From Priapulus caudatus (taxonomy: Eukaryota; Priapulida; Priapulimorpha; Priapulimorphida; Priapulidae): a stretch of DNA of 32,631 nucleotides. How positions within the stretch are numbered: position 1 is the stretch's first letter; the number at the start of each line of letters is the position of its first letter. Position numbers and translations under genes: made by a program. Below, in pieces: positions 19,813 to 29,291 of this stretch. A model generated the notes under the pieces. The model did not search any database. It saw nothing but the letters and a program-made list of their open reading frames with translations, and was not told the origin of the DNA. Where the stretch lies: contig NW_014577953.1 in assembly GCF_000485595.1 (NCBI RefSeq), forward strand, positions 35,541 through 68,171, written 5' to 3'.

Positions 19813-19825
19813 TAACATCAACAGA
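19540..19825. repeat. CAA/AAC-rich microsatellite
   Basis: Imperfect CAA, ATGACA and ACAATG repeats, with a pure (ACA)n stretch at about 19755-19811, just inside the donor of exon 8. Confidence 0.95.
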
Positions 19826-19871
19826 AACAATAACAACCACAACTAAAGCAAGACTTTTCTGCAGCACGTAC

Positions 19872-20099
19872 CAGGCCCAGACGTTGCTGGTTCTCCGGGT
19901 TGTTGGGGTTGTTCACCGCCTTCTTCGATTCCTCCAGCAGACGCGCCGACTTGTTCATGACGTCACGCGCAGCCTCGATGATGCGCTCCTGCACCTCCTT
20001 GTCGTCGGTCGTCGCGGCAACGCCACGCACAGCCTCCTTGAGGATGGCGAGTGAGTTGGCGGTCTCGCGCGCGGCGATGCCCGTGTAGCTCTCGTCGCC
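19872..20099 (-). CDS. tln: Talin exon 8 (R5)
   Basis: This exon has 228 nt in phase 0 and encodes 76 residues, the longest exon here (GDESYTGIAARETANSLAIL... to ...NPENQQRLGL). It matches human GNENYAGIAARDVAGGLRSL...PESQQRLAQ in R5. Acceptor TTTCAG, donor GTACGT. Confidence 0.97.
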
Positions 20100-20205
20100 C
20101 TGAAACGCGATCACGGGTTTTAGTGATGTCTCGCGACACGATCACGGGTTTTAGTGACATCTCGCAACGCAATCATGGGTTTTTAGCAATGTCTCGCAAT
20201 GCCTG
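20100..20205. repeat. 33-bp tandem repeat next to the exon 8 acceptor
   Basis: Three diverged units of GCGATCACGGGTTTTAGTGA plus a TGTCTCGC stretch abut the acceptor. Confidence 0.85.
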
Positions 20206-20660
20206 AGAAAGCGGGGAATTAACAATCAGTGAATCAAATGAATAATTCAGATATGGTTGTACAGTTATACTTACTCTGCAAATTTTATTATTTTGTTGCA
20301 CTAACCGGGACAGAGAAACCCTGATGGGTGGGGATCGAGTGGGGGAAGCAAAATTACACTTCATGACCGTCACTCTGTAAATTTATCCTGTTTTATGAGA
20401 ATATAGCGTTTAATGTATTAACATATTCATGTGACTATTACACTCACGGGCACCGTCTTACATGGCATGCAATCCACACGACTCAAGGTCACCGCATCGA
20501 CCTCAGATCTCCAGGGTCACCAAACTGACCTACTCACCCCCCTTAGTATCGCACCATCATCTAACCATAAATTCACTGATCCTTGCATGATTACTGGGAG
20601 ACTTACACTGCCAAGGTCACCACATTGACCTATGACCTCCGAGGCTGACCTACGACTCAC
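20206..20660. other. Intron 7 remainder
   Basis: Several GGTCACC/GACCTA boxes (20485-20655) suggest short diverged repeats. No gene. Confidence 0.5.
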
Positions 20661-20744
20661 CTGCGCGGCAGCAGAGAGGAGCTGTGCCATGGAGGAGCCG
20701 ACCTGCTTGGAGGTCGCACTAAGTCTCAGTGCTGATCCCTCCGC
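20661..20744 (-). CDS. tln: Talin exon 7 (R5)
   Basis: This exon has 84 nt in phase 0 and encodes 28 residues (AEGSALRLSATSKQVGSSMA QLLSAAAQ), matching human MEKCTQDLGNSTKAVSSAIAQLLGEVAQ. It is the shortest exon in the series. Acceptor GTGCAG, donor GTGAGT. Confidence 0.93.
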
Positions 20745-20779
20745 CTGCACGAACAGCAACGATGACATCGTTAATTAAT

Positions 20780-21180
20780 AGTAGCTCATCACCTAGCTTC
20801 TAAGCATGCTAACATATCGACTATAACCAAATGTTTTGTCAGTGTTTTAACCAATTATAACTCATTACCTAGATGGTGACCAATGATTAGTATTTACAAT
20901 CATTTAACCAATTAGTTTTATTATAATTCATGACCTAGATGGCTGACTAATAATTACAATCATCTAACCAATTATTTCTATTATAACTCAGCACCTAGAT
21001 GGCCAACTAACCATTACAATTTTAACTCGGTGTATAGTTAACGAACTAATTGTTACTATATCATAACCCACCTACTAATCAACGAAGTAATCATTATTAC
21101 TATAACACAGCTGGCTAAGCGAACATCACTAAATAGCTAACATATACTTAATAATAATAATAATAACATACATAACACCC
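20780..21180. repeat. Diverged ~70-bp repeats in intron 6
   Basis: Recurring TAACTCATTACCTAGATGG and TTTAACCAATTA motifs at 50-70 bp spacing; AT-rich; degenerate. Confidence 0.65.
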
Positions 21181-21244
21181 TAACTCATCACCCTCATTTT
21201 TATAACTCATCAGCATATATCAGTAACATCGCGAGTGTAGTTAC

Positions 21245-21367
21245 CGTTTCCTCTGGTAGGGGGCGCAGCCTTCCCTCGACGGCCGTCATTCTGATCGATT
21301 CCAGTTCTTTGTCAAGCTGATAGATGGTGTCGATAGCCGAGTCAAGCTCCAGCGACCCACACGCCTC
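21245..21367 (-). CDS. tln: Talin exon 6 (start of R5)
   Basis: This exon has 123 nt in phase 0 and encodes 41 residues (EACGSLELDSAIDTIYQLDK...RLRPLPEET), matching human EACGPLEMDSALSVVQNLEK...KLKPLPGET (around 1046). Acceptor TCACAG, donor GTAACT. Confidence 0.95.
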
Positions 21368-21485
21368 CTGTGAACGCCACACACACACATACTCAGTATG
21401 GTCACACAATCAGTAAGGCAATGATGACAATTCACTCAGCTATGGTGGGCAGTGAGCGTGCCAGTGTAAAGCAGGCTTTGTGTGG

Positions 21486-21670
21486 CAGTAGGCTCTGTGG
21501 TCCATGGACCCATTTGTGGTCGGTGGATGGGTTTCAGGGGGTCCGTGAACCAGGCGCATAAAAATTATTGTGTTTATATGTGCTTACGTGCATTTTTCTG
21601 GGGAGGGATCCGTAGCTTTCACTAGATTCTCAAAGGAGTCCATGACTCAAAAAAAAGTTAAGAACCACTG
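21486..21670. mobile_element. hAT/Charlie-like non-autonomous element
   Basis: About 185 bp. The right end is GTTAAGAACCACTG, the inverse of CAGTGGTTCTTAAC, a typical hAT terminus. The interior carries GGGTTTCAGGGGGTCCGTGA, GTGCATTTTTCTGGGGAGGG and AGATTCTCAAAGGAGTCC. This order of motifs resembles, from memory, hAT-Charlie MER elements of vertebrates. The left end is less clear, and no target-site duplication was found. Confidence 0.6.
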
Positions 21671-21689
21671 ATCTACAGGATATATCTCC

Positions 21690-22228
21690 ATGCAACTCCC
21701 TGTAGTGGCAGTTGAGGTAGTTAAGGATGTCTGCATGGGCCCAAGAAGCCAAGTAAATCAGCACTTTACTATGATGCACATGTCAAAGTGCAAACATATG
21801 AATATGTATACATTGTACAGATACGTATTGTGTATATATAGAGCTATACACATAACATATGCATGTTCTTGGAGCTATTCCATGGACAGACATACAGTCA
21901 GCAGAACAAACTGCTTCATGAAGTGGAAGAACGCACAGTACACACTGGATGGCTGACTGGAAGACTGAGTTGCCATTTCGCCCCCTCAATCAATTCAATT
22001 TATTTAGTTTGTTTAATTTGTTTTCATTTTATTCGCACTGTCTCTTAACTTGCTGGACTGATATGTTACCTCCAAAATGTAATCATAAGTGTAAATAAAC
22101 TAAATTGAATTGAATTGAATTGAATCGATTTGGTGGGAACTACTTTCGGGAGTTGAGGAAGGGTATCACATCACATCACATCACATCGCCACCCAGTGTC
22201 GGTCGACCAATCACCGTGATCCACTCAC
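21690..22228. other. Intron 5, left of the hAT-like element
   Basis: AT-rich. Contains TTGAATTGAATTGAATTGAA (about 22108) and CATCACATCACATCACATCG (about 22168) simple repeats, the latter near the donor of exon 5. No gene. Confidence 0.7.
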
Positions 22229-22362
22229 CTGAGCCTTGCCGGCGGCCGATCGCAGCTCCGCTAGCGCCACCTGCAGGTTCTTGGCAGCGGTGCTCAGCTG
22301 CATAGCCGCTGCCTGGTCACCGACGGTCGGTACGGCCGTCTTGGACGACACGACCAGCTGAC
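22229..22362 (-). CDS. tln: Talin exon 5 (R4)
   Basis: This exon has 134 nt: two bases complete Gly, then come 44 codons (QLVVSSKTAVPTVGDQAAAM QLSTAAKNLQ...), matching human GKMVAAAKASVPTIQDQASAMQLSQCAKNL in R4. Acceptor TTGCAG, donor GTGAGT. Confidence 0.96.
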
Positions 22363-22753
22363 CTGCAAGGTCAAGAGGTCACGGTGATGATGCAAGGTCA
22401 AGTTAAGAAAAGAAAAAGTGCGGACCGAAAAATTGGATCCGGATATCCTGATGAGATAAAACACTATTATACAAGAATATATAACAAGCATACATAGTTA
22501 AGATCATTAGATGCAATTCCCTTTTTTTAAATAAAAAATTAAAATATGAAATTACTATACTTTTAATTAAAAAACAAAAACAATTATCCGAATTTTTCTC
22601 AGGACAGAAATCTGTCTACAGACAGACAGTTAACACCCATGCAAGTGGTCACAGTGATAATGCGTGGCAGCAGGAGAGCGTGAGATCATTACAAGGATAC
22701 CAAGGTACATATTTTTATATATATATATATATAATAAGGTGGGTAGCACATAC
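22363..22753. other. Intron 4
   Basis: AT-rich with a short (AT)n at about 22710-22732. No gene or larger repeat. Confidence 0.6.
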
Positions 22754-22874
22754 CTGCTGGCTGCAGGAACTGCTGGCTGGCTGAGATGAGGGCTAGCTGT
22801 GCCTGCGAGTTCTCCGGCTCATGCATCGAGCGCTTGATGCCCTGCACCAGTCTGGGGATGTGATCGGCGGTCAC
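22754..22874 (-). CDS. tln: Talin exon 4 (R4)
   Basis: This exon has 121 nt: 40 codons plus one base (VTADHIPRLVQGIKRSMHEP... AQLALISASQQFLQPA), matching human AVAEQIPLLVQGVRGSQAQP...QLALIAASQSFLQPG. Acceptor CACACAG, donor GTATGT. The first 32 bp of the exon and its acceptor are repeated in mutated form at 23414-23466. Confidence 0.97.
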
Positions 22875-22895
22875 CTGTGTGAGAGAGACTGAGAG

Positions 22896-23985
22896 TTACT
22901 GCTGCCGTTGCTACTGCTACTGTTGTTACTGCTGCTGTTGCTACTGCTGCCGTTGCTACTGCTACTGTTGTTACTGCTGCTGCTGCTACTGCTGCCGTTG
23001 CTACTGTTACTGCTGTTACTGCTGCTGTTGCTACTGCTGCCGTTGCTACTGTTACTGCTGTTACTGCTGCTGTTGCTACTGCTGCCGTTGCTACTGTTAC
23101 TGCTGTTACTGCTGCTGTTGCTACTGCTGCCGTTGCTACTGTTACTGCTGTTACTGCTGCTGTTGCTACTGCTGCCGTTGCTACTGTTACTGCTGTTACT
23201 GCTGCTGCTGCTACTGCTACTGCTGTTACTGCTGCTACTGCTACTGCTGCAGCTGCTACTGTTGTTACTGCTGTTACTGCTGCTATTGCTGCTGCCTACT
23301 ACTGTTACCGCTGCTACTGCTGCTGTTACTGCTGCTACTGCTGCTGCTGCTGCTGTTGTTACTGCTGTTACTGCTGCTACTGCTGCTGTTACTACTGCTG
23401 CGGTTACTGCTACTGCACCAGTCTGGGAATGTGATTGGCTGTCGTCTATGTGAGAGAGACTGAGAGTCTGAGAGAACTGCTACTGCTGCTACTGCTGCTG
23501 CTGCTACCGCTATTGCTACTGCTGCTGCTACTGCTGCTACTACTACTGCTGCTGGTGCTGCTACTGCTACTGCCGCTACTGCTGCTGCTGCTACTACTAC
23601 AACAACTGCTGCTGAAACTACTGCTGCTACTACGTAACTGCTGTTGCTGTCACTACTGCTGCTACTGCTGCTGCTGTTGCTGTCACTACTGCTGCTGCTG
23701 CTACTGTGACTGCTACTGCTACTGCTACTGCTACTGCTACTGCTGCTGCTGTTGCTGTCACTACTGCTGCTATTGCTGCTGCTGTTCCTGCTGCTGTTGC
23801 TGTCACTACTGCTGCTACTGCTGCCGCTGTTGCTGCTGCTGTTGCCGTCACTACTGCTGCTACTGCTGATGCTGTTGCTGTCACTACTGCTGCTACTGCT
23901 GGTGATGTTGCTGCTGCTGTTACTGCTACTACTGCTGCTGCTGTTGCTGTCACTACTACTACTGTTATCGCTACTGTTTCTAACA
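22896..23985. repeat. CTG/CTA-rich trinucleotide tract with a 45-bp higher-order unit
   Basis: Almost 1.1 kb of CTG, CTA, TTA, TTG and CCG trinucleotides in intron 3 (CAG-type in the transcript). From 22904 to about 23218 they are organised as about seven 45-bp units, each beginning GCCGTTGCTACTG. Later segments have looser units with GTTGCTGTCACTACTGCTGC. Long ORFs of Leu, Cys/Tyr or Ser/Ala/Val in all frames are products of the repeat. Confidence 0.97.
23414..23466 (-). pseudogene. Degenerate copy of the exon 4 acceptor and first codons
   Basis: 53 bp inside the CTG tract match 22843-22895 with six substitutions and no indel. They cover the acceptor (CACATAG instead of CACACAG) and codons equivalent to TADHIPRLV (TANHIPRLV here). 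Downstream there is only CAG repeat, with a stop (TAG) soon after, so the copy cannot act as an exon 4 substitute. The flanking CTG tract was evidently duplicated with it. Confidence 0.85.
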
Positions 23986-24096
23986 TGCAGCATTGCATAT
24001 GCAACATCCTGCACATAACACTGCGCAACACAATATTGCGTACGCAACATCGCGCGCGCGTCGCACACACAGCGTGGCTGGTGACAGGTGGCTCAC

Positions 24097-24210
24097 CCTA
24101 CACTCGTTGACCAGCTCCTGCTGACTTGTCATGTTCTTGTTCGACGCGCCGGCTTTCTGCGCGCCGGCGATGTCCTGGGTCGCAGCGGCGGCCGCCTGCT
24201 TTGCTGCCAG
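24097..24210 (-). CDS. tln: Talin exon 3 (end of R3, start of R4)
   Basis: This exon has 114 nt in phase 0 and encodes 38 residues (LAAKQAAAAATQDIAGAQKA... QQELVNECR), matching human HAAKQAAASATQTIAAAQHA...PLLVQSCK. The Ala-rich helix closes R3. The Asn/Lys/Met linker leads into R4. Acceptor TTGCAG, donor GTGAGC. Confidence 0.96.
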
Positions 24211-24300
24211 CTGCAATGTAAGCAAGTGAACGTTAGGGTGCGCATGTCACGATGCTCGACTAAAATATATATAATATGAATGTACATGTATATATATATA

Positions 24301-24937
24301 TATCAAGAGTACATAATGGGAGAAGAGTATGACACTGTTTTAACCGCGTTTTGCGTAGTTTTCAAGTTAAATTTATTCTATCAATATGTGAATAAATATA
24401 TTCAAACTTTACCTTGTTTTCCTCTCGGATTCTCCCTTAATCATATGATACCACCAGTTTTGCCAGTTTACCAGCCAAGCACAGTAACAGCACTTGTTTC
24501 GCTTCCTTATCATCAGGAACACGATGGCAACACAGGTAAAATCAGCTGCTAGCTAGCCGTGAGCACACATTTATTTCTAGCACGCTGGAAACGCATTACA
24601 CACTGAATACAATTCGATGCTAGCTAATATCCCCAACAGCCCCCAGCGTCCCGTCAGAGACAATAGAACATTAATCCGATAACAAACATTGGTCGATAAG
24701 ATGCAAAAGTTTGGGAAAACTGTGTGAAACCGTGTCGTATTCAAATTTTTTTTTGAAGAACACATACGATTTTCAGGTAAACTGGTGGTGTCACATGATT
24801 AAGGGAGAATCCGAGACAAAAACAAGGTAAAGTTTGAAAATATTTATTCACATATTGATAGAATAAATTCAAGTTGAAAACTACGCAAAACGCTGTTAAA
24901 ACAGTGTCATACTCTTCTCCCATTATGTACTCTTGAT
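24301..24937. mobile_element. Foldback (long inverted repeat) element in a TA repeat
   Basis: The left arm 24301-24460 (starting TATCAAGAGTACATAATGGG) is repeated as reverse complement at 24779-24937 with only a handful of mismatches, around a 318-bp unrelated loop. Both outer ends abut (TA)n runs. There is no transposase-like ORF; the same ORF fragment (TVLTAFCVVF) appears on both strands because the arms are inverted copies. Fits a foldback-type or long-TIR MITE inserted at TA. Confidence 0.85.
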
Positions 24938-25193
24938 ATATATATATACACATATATATATATATATATATAAATATATACATACATATGTCAGCCACCG
25001 ATAGAAAAAGGAACGAATGAAAGTTTGTAAGTTTCCACAAGATATACACTGATATAGGGGAAAAAGAGGAAAAGCTCAAAATCATAGGGAAAAAAGAAGA
25101 AAAGCTCGAAATAATATAGGGGAACAAAATATTTGGGGACTAAAAAGGACCAAAACTACGGGACCTCGACCCCACTGTGTCCCACGTACGTAC
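24938..25193. other. Intron 2, right part: TA repeat and GGGAAAAA-rich sequence
   Basis: (TA)n to about 24985, then a stretch with repeated ATAGGG(G)AAAAA/AGAAGAAAAGCTC motifs at 25050-25130. Confidence 0.6.
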
Positions 25194-25322
25194 CTCGAGT
25201 CGAATCATCAGCTTCTTCTTGAGAGCGTTCTGCGCGGCGGCGTTCGTTGCCGACCTCAGGTCCTCCGCCGCCTTCCTCAGCTTCTGCTGCTGCTCCGGGT
25301 CATGCGGACTGGTGGCGCAGCC
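25194..25322 (-). CDS. tln: Talin exon 2 (R3)
   Basis: This exon has 129 nt in phase 0 and encodes 43 residues (GCATSPHDPEQQQKLRKAAE... to ...KKKLMIRLE), human 842-884. It covers the R3 vinculin-binding helix (about 852-876, EQQQKLRKAAEDLRSATNAA). The Thr in SATN is equivalent to human T867, one of the polar residues that make R3 the mechanically weakest bundle. Acceptor CACCAG, donor GTACGT. Confidence 0.97.
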
Positions 25323-25539
25323 CTGGTGGCACAGCAAAACAAGGAGCGCGTTAATGACGCGAGGCGGCGCGAGCGACGGGCCGAGAATAACCGCTTGACT
25401 GGTGGGTGATGGTCGGGGAGGGCGGAGAGAGCGCGGGGCGGGGTCCGGGGTTGGCGTGCAGGGAGACGGCGTGGCAGTCAGCTCTCATGCAGTTTGCGTA
25501 AAATGCAGCATTATAGTTGGAGGGCATTATATAACAATG

Positions 25540-26530
25540 GCCGACACCTATAGGTGGTGTCGGTGGTTGTTACATAGTAAGCGTACTATATAACATCCAC
25601 CAACACGTATAGGTGGTGTCAGTGGTTGTTACATAGTAAGCGTACTATATAACATCCACCAACACCTATAGGTGGTGTCAGTGGTTGTTACATAGCTAGC
25701 GTACTATATAACATCCACCAACACGTATAGGTGGTGTCGGTGGTTGTGATATAGTAAGCGTACTATATAACATCCACCAACACCTATAGGTGGTGTCAGT
25801 GGTTGTTACATAGCTAGCGTACTATATAACATCCACCAATTAACACCTATAGGTGGTGTCAGTGGTTGTTACATAGTAAGCGTACTATATAACATCCACC
25901 AACACCTATAGGTGGTGTCGGTGGTTGTTACATAGTAAGCGTACTATATAACATCCACCAACACGTATAGGTGGTGTCAGTGGTTGTTACATAGTAAGCG
26001 TACTATATAACATCCACCAACACGTATAGGTGGTGTCAGTAATTGTTACATAGCTAGCGTACTATATAACATCCACCAACACGGATAAGTGGTGTCAGTG
26101 GTTGTGATATAGTAAGCGTACTATATGACATCCACCAACACCTATAGGTGGTGTCAGTGGTTGTTACATAGCTAGCGTACTATATAACATCCACCAACAC
26201 GGATAGGTGGTGTCAGTGGTTGTGATATAGTACGCGTACTATATGACATCCACCAACACCTATAGGTGGTGTCAGTGGTTGTTACATAGCTAGCGTACTA
26301 TATAACATCCACCAATTAACACCTATAGGTGGTGTCAGTGGTTGTTACATAGTAAGCGTACTATATAACATCCACCAACACCTATAGGTGGTGTCGGTGG
26401 TTGTGATATAGTAAGCGTACTATATAACATCCACCAACACCTATAGGTGATGTCGGTGGTTGTTACATAGCTAGCGTACTATAATTATCACAACCACCAA
26501 CACCTATAGGTGGTGGTTGTGATATAGTGC
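25540..26530. repeat. 59-bp palindrome-rich satellite in intron 1
   Basis: About seventeen 59-bp units in tandem. Each has CACCTATAGGTG (self-complementary in part), ATAGTAAGCGTACTAT (six-base arms around AGCG) and ATCCACCAACACC facing GGTGGTGTCAGTGG. Variants alternate between units (TAGTAAGCG or TAGCTAGCG; CCTATAGG, CGTATAGG or CGGATAGG; TTACATAG or TGATATAG). Array edges are sharp. Confidence 0.95.
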
Positions 26531-27289
26531 CCTCTGTTATAATCACATGCCAGCGACAAAATCTTGCAATCGGTTACATGGTTAAAATATAGCACTGGTT
26601 CGATTCAATACTAAAATGTGATGGCAGTGATGACACATTTATACACGAGCATGCATGGAGACAGCATGTAACAAAAAAATTTCAAGAGTCATTCGCTTAT
26701 TATCATTTCTATTTTTTCACGTTCAATCAACAACACATTCCAACATATTCAATAGGTTATTAAGCATAAACCAATCCAGGACTGCTATGTGCAGTCACCC
26801 GGCACACACAACATAACAGAAAGGTTAATATCTAACAATTCATTAATTCCTATTGACGACTATGACGTAATATGCCTATAACGTATGATTGTGCTTAATG
26901 AAATGGCTTTCTAACGTCAAGTACTACTATTACTACCAAAGAGTGTTACTGTGTTTGATTCGCTACATTTTGCTTTCAAAAGGATCTATAAGAAAGTCTA
27001 ACACTACATTGTCCTGATAGTTTCGAGTGTCTATTTGAGCCGTGTAGAGCAGAAAACAATATGGCTACGCTAGAGTACAGATGAACAGAAACGAGAGTAA
27101 TAACGTGAACTATCTAGAAGTGCTAAGACCGCAGTTGGGGGAATTGGTAATGACATCATCAGTGATATTCACCCTCTCCATTTACTGGGGGTTCTTCCTA
27201 GACAGGCAAAAATAATAGAATTGTCGTCAAGTTACTAGTTTGGTAGCATTAATATATCTTTACAATAGAACGATTAGAGAAGGTAGTTG
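26531..27289. other. Intron 1 stretch without recognisable content
   Basis: AT-rich, apparently unique sequence; no exon, repeat or structured element found. Confidence 0.5.
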
Positions 27290-27560
27290 ATGCATCTTCT
27301 ACCATATAATTTACTCCTGCCCACTCCTCCCTTCCTTCCTCTTTCTTACGACAATTCACTTCCTCCTTGTCCACACCTCTGCTTTTCCGACTCCTTCCTA
27401 TATCCTCCTTCTGCCCAATTTTGCTCTCCCTACTGCTCCTGTTATATTATATTATATATTATGGCTTCTCTCCCATTCACTTTTCCTCCCCTTTCTCCCC
27501 ATTCTGTTGCTCTTCCCACACCTCTGTCATTCTTTTAATCTCCTTCCTCCACGGGAACGT
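27290..27560. repeat. Pyrimidine-rich low-complexity tract
   Basis: TTCCTCC/CTCCCTT-rich plus strand. ORFs here are low complexity and not genes. Confidence 0.85.
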
Positions 27561-27821
27561 TGAGTTAATAGTGCTGCCCTTCAAAAGCATCTATCGGATT
27601 CCTGGATAATCGGTTATTAACAGAGGTTGTGTGGAGACACCGTGACGGCGCGTCCGCCCCGGTTGTGGCGTCTGCACCAGAAGTTCAGCAAACCTGCCTG
27701 TAATAGAGCGGACGTGGTTGTGGGGAAAATGCCCCTACTAGGTTAAATGCTTGAGGTTGGTTTACTGCGAACAGAAAATCGTGTTATGGTGGCCTAAGTA
27801 ACCCTCGTTGCATATCTATAG

Positions 27822-27915
27822 TCGCCAGGTGGCATAGCTAGTCGCCAGGTGGCGTAGCTAGTCGCCAGGTGGCGTAGCTAGTCGCCAGGTGGCGTATCTA
27901 GTTGCCAGGTGGCGT
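27822..27915. repeat. 20-bp tandem repeat with hairpin core
   Basis: Five units of TAGTCGCCAGGTGGCGTAGC. Each has CGCCA and TGGCG arms around GG. The first and last units carry substitutions. Confidence 0.93.
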
Positions 27916-28467
27916 CTTATATAGCTATCGATTCGGCGGCAATCGTTGTTCAGATGGCGGGTGGCTCGCAGACTGACTGAAGCTTGCGAAATATCCAGAT
28001 TACAAATCTTGGGAGGATTTTGATATCGAGGTTTGTTCGGTCGGGTTACGTCGAACAGAAAATCAACTATGCGGCGCCATCGCCTACGTGCATCTGTTAC
28101 TATGTAGGTCTCACACACACACGATTGAATGCAGGCTTACTGTCTGTGTTTTTCTCCCCTGTCAACCAGCGTTCCGTGACACGCCCACACACCCCAGTAC
28201 GTCTACTGCTACCACCGCATTGGTACCTCGGTCACCGGTGGTATTGCTACCACCTCGGGTGTTAACATCCAATCAGCAACCAGGAACCCCGCTGTCAGAA
28301 ACATCACAAATACTTCTTACACTAACCAAAGTCTAAAGCCACCAGGAACTTCCGCACACGTGTGAAAAGGCGATGGCGTTTTAGACTTACGGGTGTCGTA
28401 ACTATTTACGATGCTTCTGGCAACATACCCACTCCCCTTGTTCTACGTGCTGCCAACATATATGCCA

Positions 28468-28689
28468 GGAGCCCGTTAATTGTCAGAAACAAAATGGGTC
28501 TTAACATTAGTCTTAACATTAACTTTTTCTCTTAGACCGTTGACAGAAACGCTGCGAAGTTACCCAAAGGAAAAATCGTATCAGATTTCCTCACAACAAT
28601 AATGAAACAAAGTGCTGTCGACGGTCTACGAGAAAATGTTAGTGTTAAGACCAATGTTAAGACTAATTTTGTTTCTGACAACAGGCTCC
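28468..28689. mobile_element. MITE with long terminal inverted repeats
   Basis: 222 bp beginning GGAGCCCGTTAATTGTCAGA and ending as the reverse complement (TCTGACAACAGGCTCC). Inverted repeats extend about 75 bp and contain a doubled 12-bp motif GTCTTAACATTA. Related copies lie at 31633-31870 and 14001-14092. No coding capacity. Confidence 0.85.
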
Positions 28690-28874
28690 ACGAGCTGGCA
28701 GTAGCAGCAGTACGTAGTATCAGGGTAGCTGTACGAGGCAGCAGCAGCAGGACTGCTAGGGTGCTGGCTTCGCGCGTTAGGGTGACAGGGGTTGCAGGGC
28801 GCATCGCCACGGGAACGCTCGCTGATGCATGAGAGAGAATCCATCAGAGCCGCATGCAATGCCGCTAGCTGTTG

Positions 28875-29120
28875 CTGTGAGTGCAAAGTGAGTGGAGAAA
28901 GTAGAGAGAAATAAATATGGGAGGGAAGGAGGGAGTGGGAGATTAGGAGGGGGTAGGGCGAAATAAAGAAGAGACAGAGAGACAAAAAGAAAGAGAGATA
29001 GATATAGAGAGGGAGAAGAAGAGAGGGAGGGAGGGATGGAGGGTGAAAGAAAGAGAAAGAGAGAGGGGTAGAGTTATACAGATAGTTTTAGAGCGAGTTA
29101 GAGAGATGAGAGGCAGGAAG
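28875..29120. repeat. Purine-rich GA/GGGA tract
   Basis: AGAGAGA, GGGAGGGA and AAAGAAAGAGA runs on the plus strand, so pyrimidine-rich in the talin transcript. It lies just downstream of the candidate exon 29187-29291. Confidence 0.9.
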
Positions 29121-29186
29121 AGGTGAGATGGTAATGAAGGGAGGACAAGAACGTGGGGTTAGGGGTCAGGGTCAGAGGGCAAGTAC

Positions 29187-29291
29187 CGGCTCCAGGGTCC
29201 AGCTCAAGATTGAAGTGTATCGCTTCTCGTTGTCCGATTCATCGTCACCGTCGGCAGCGGCGGCCGTGCTGCCCGCGTCTACCTCTGTCTC
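29187..29291 (-). CDS. Candidate cassette exon in talin intron 1 (unconfirmed)
   Basis: A 105-nt open segment with acceptor CTTTGTCAG and donor CCG|GTACTT, in phase 0 at both ends and so compatible with exons 1 and 2. It would add 35 residues, beginning ETEVDAGSTAAAADGDDESD and ending ...WTLEP, an acidic segment, between the second and third helices of R3. Base composition is GC-rich like the true exons. Human talin has no such insert, and exons 1 and 2 join perfectly without it, so it may be an alternative exon or a chance ORF. Confidence 0.35.

Noticed and set aside
22879-23463. Long plus-strand ORFs of Cys/Tyr or poly-Leu, and a 261-residue minus-strand Ser/Ala/Val ORF nearby
   Set aside because: Trinucleotide repeats leave all frames open. 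The region is an intron of talin, and the ORFs change character at unit boundaries.
24480-24540. Hammerhead-ribozyme-like core (CTGATGA ... GCGAAAC) on the minus strand in the loop of the foldback element
   Set aside because: The nine bases between the two core boxes cannot form stem II, and flanking stems are not evident. A covariance search could reopen it.
25540-26530. CRISPR-like array
   Set aside because: Units are contiguous 59-bp tandem copies without unique spacers, in an animal intron.
27858-28118. 86-residue minus-strand ORF (MCETYIVTDARRRWRRIVDF...)
   Set aside because: No recognised family, overlaps the 20-bp tandem repeat, no splice-site or phase support.
28690-28870. Possible second cassette exon (minus-strand QQLAALHAALMDSLSCIS...) after a CTCACAG acceptor
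   Set aside because: No convincing donor, coding-like quality is weak, and the segment runs into the MITE.
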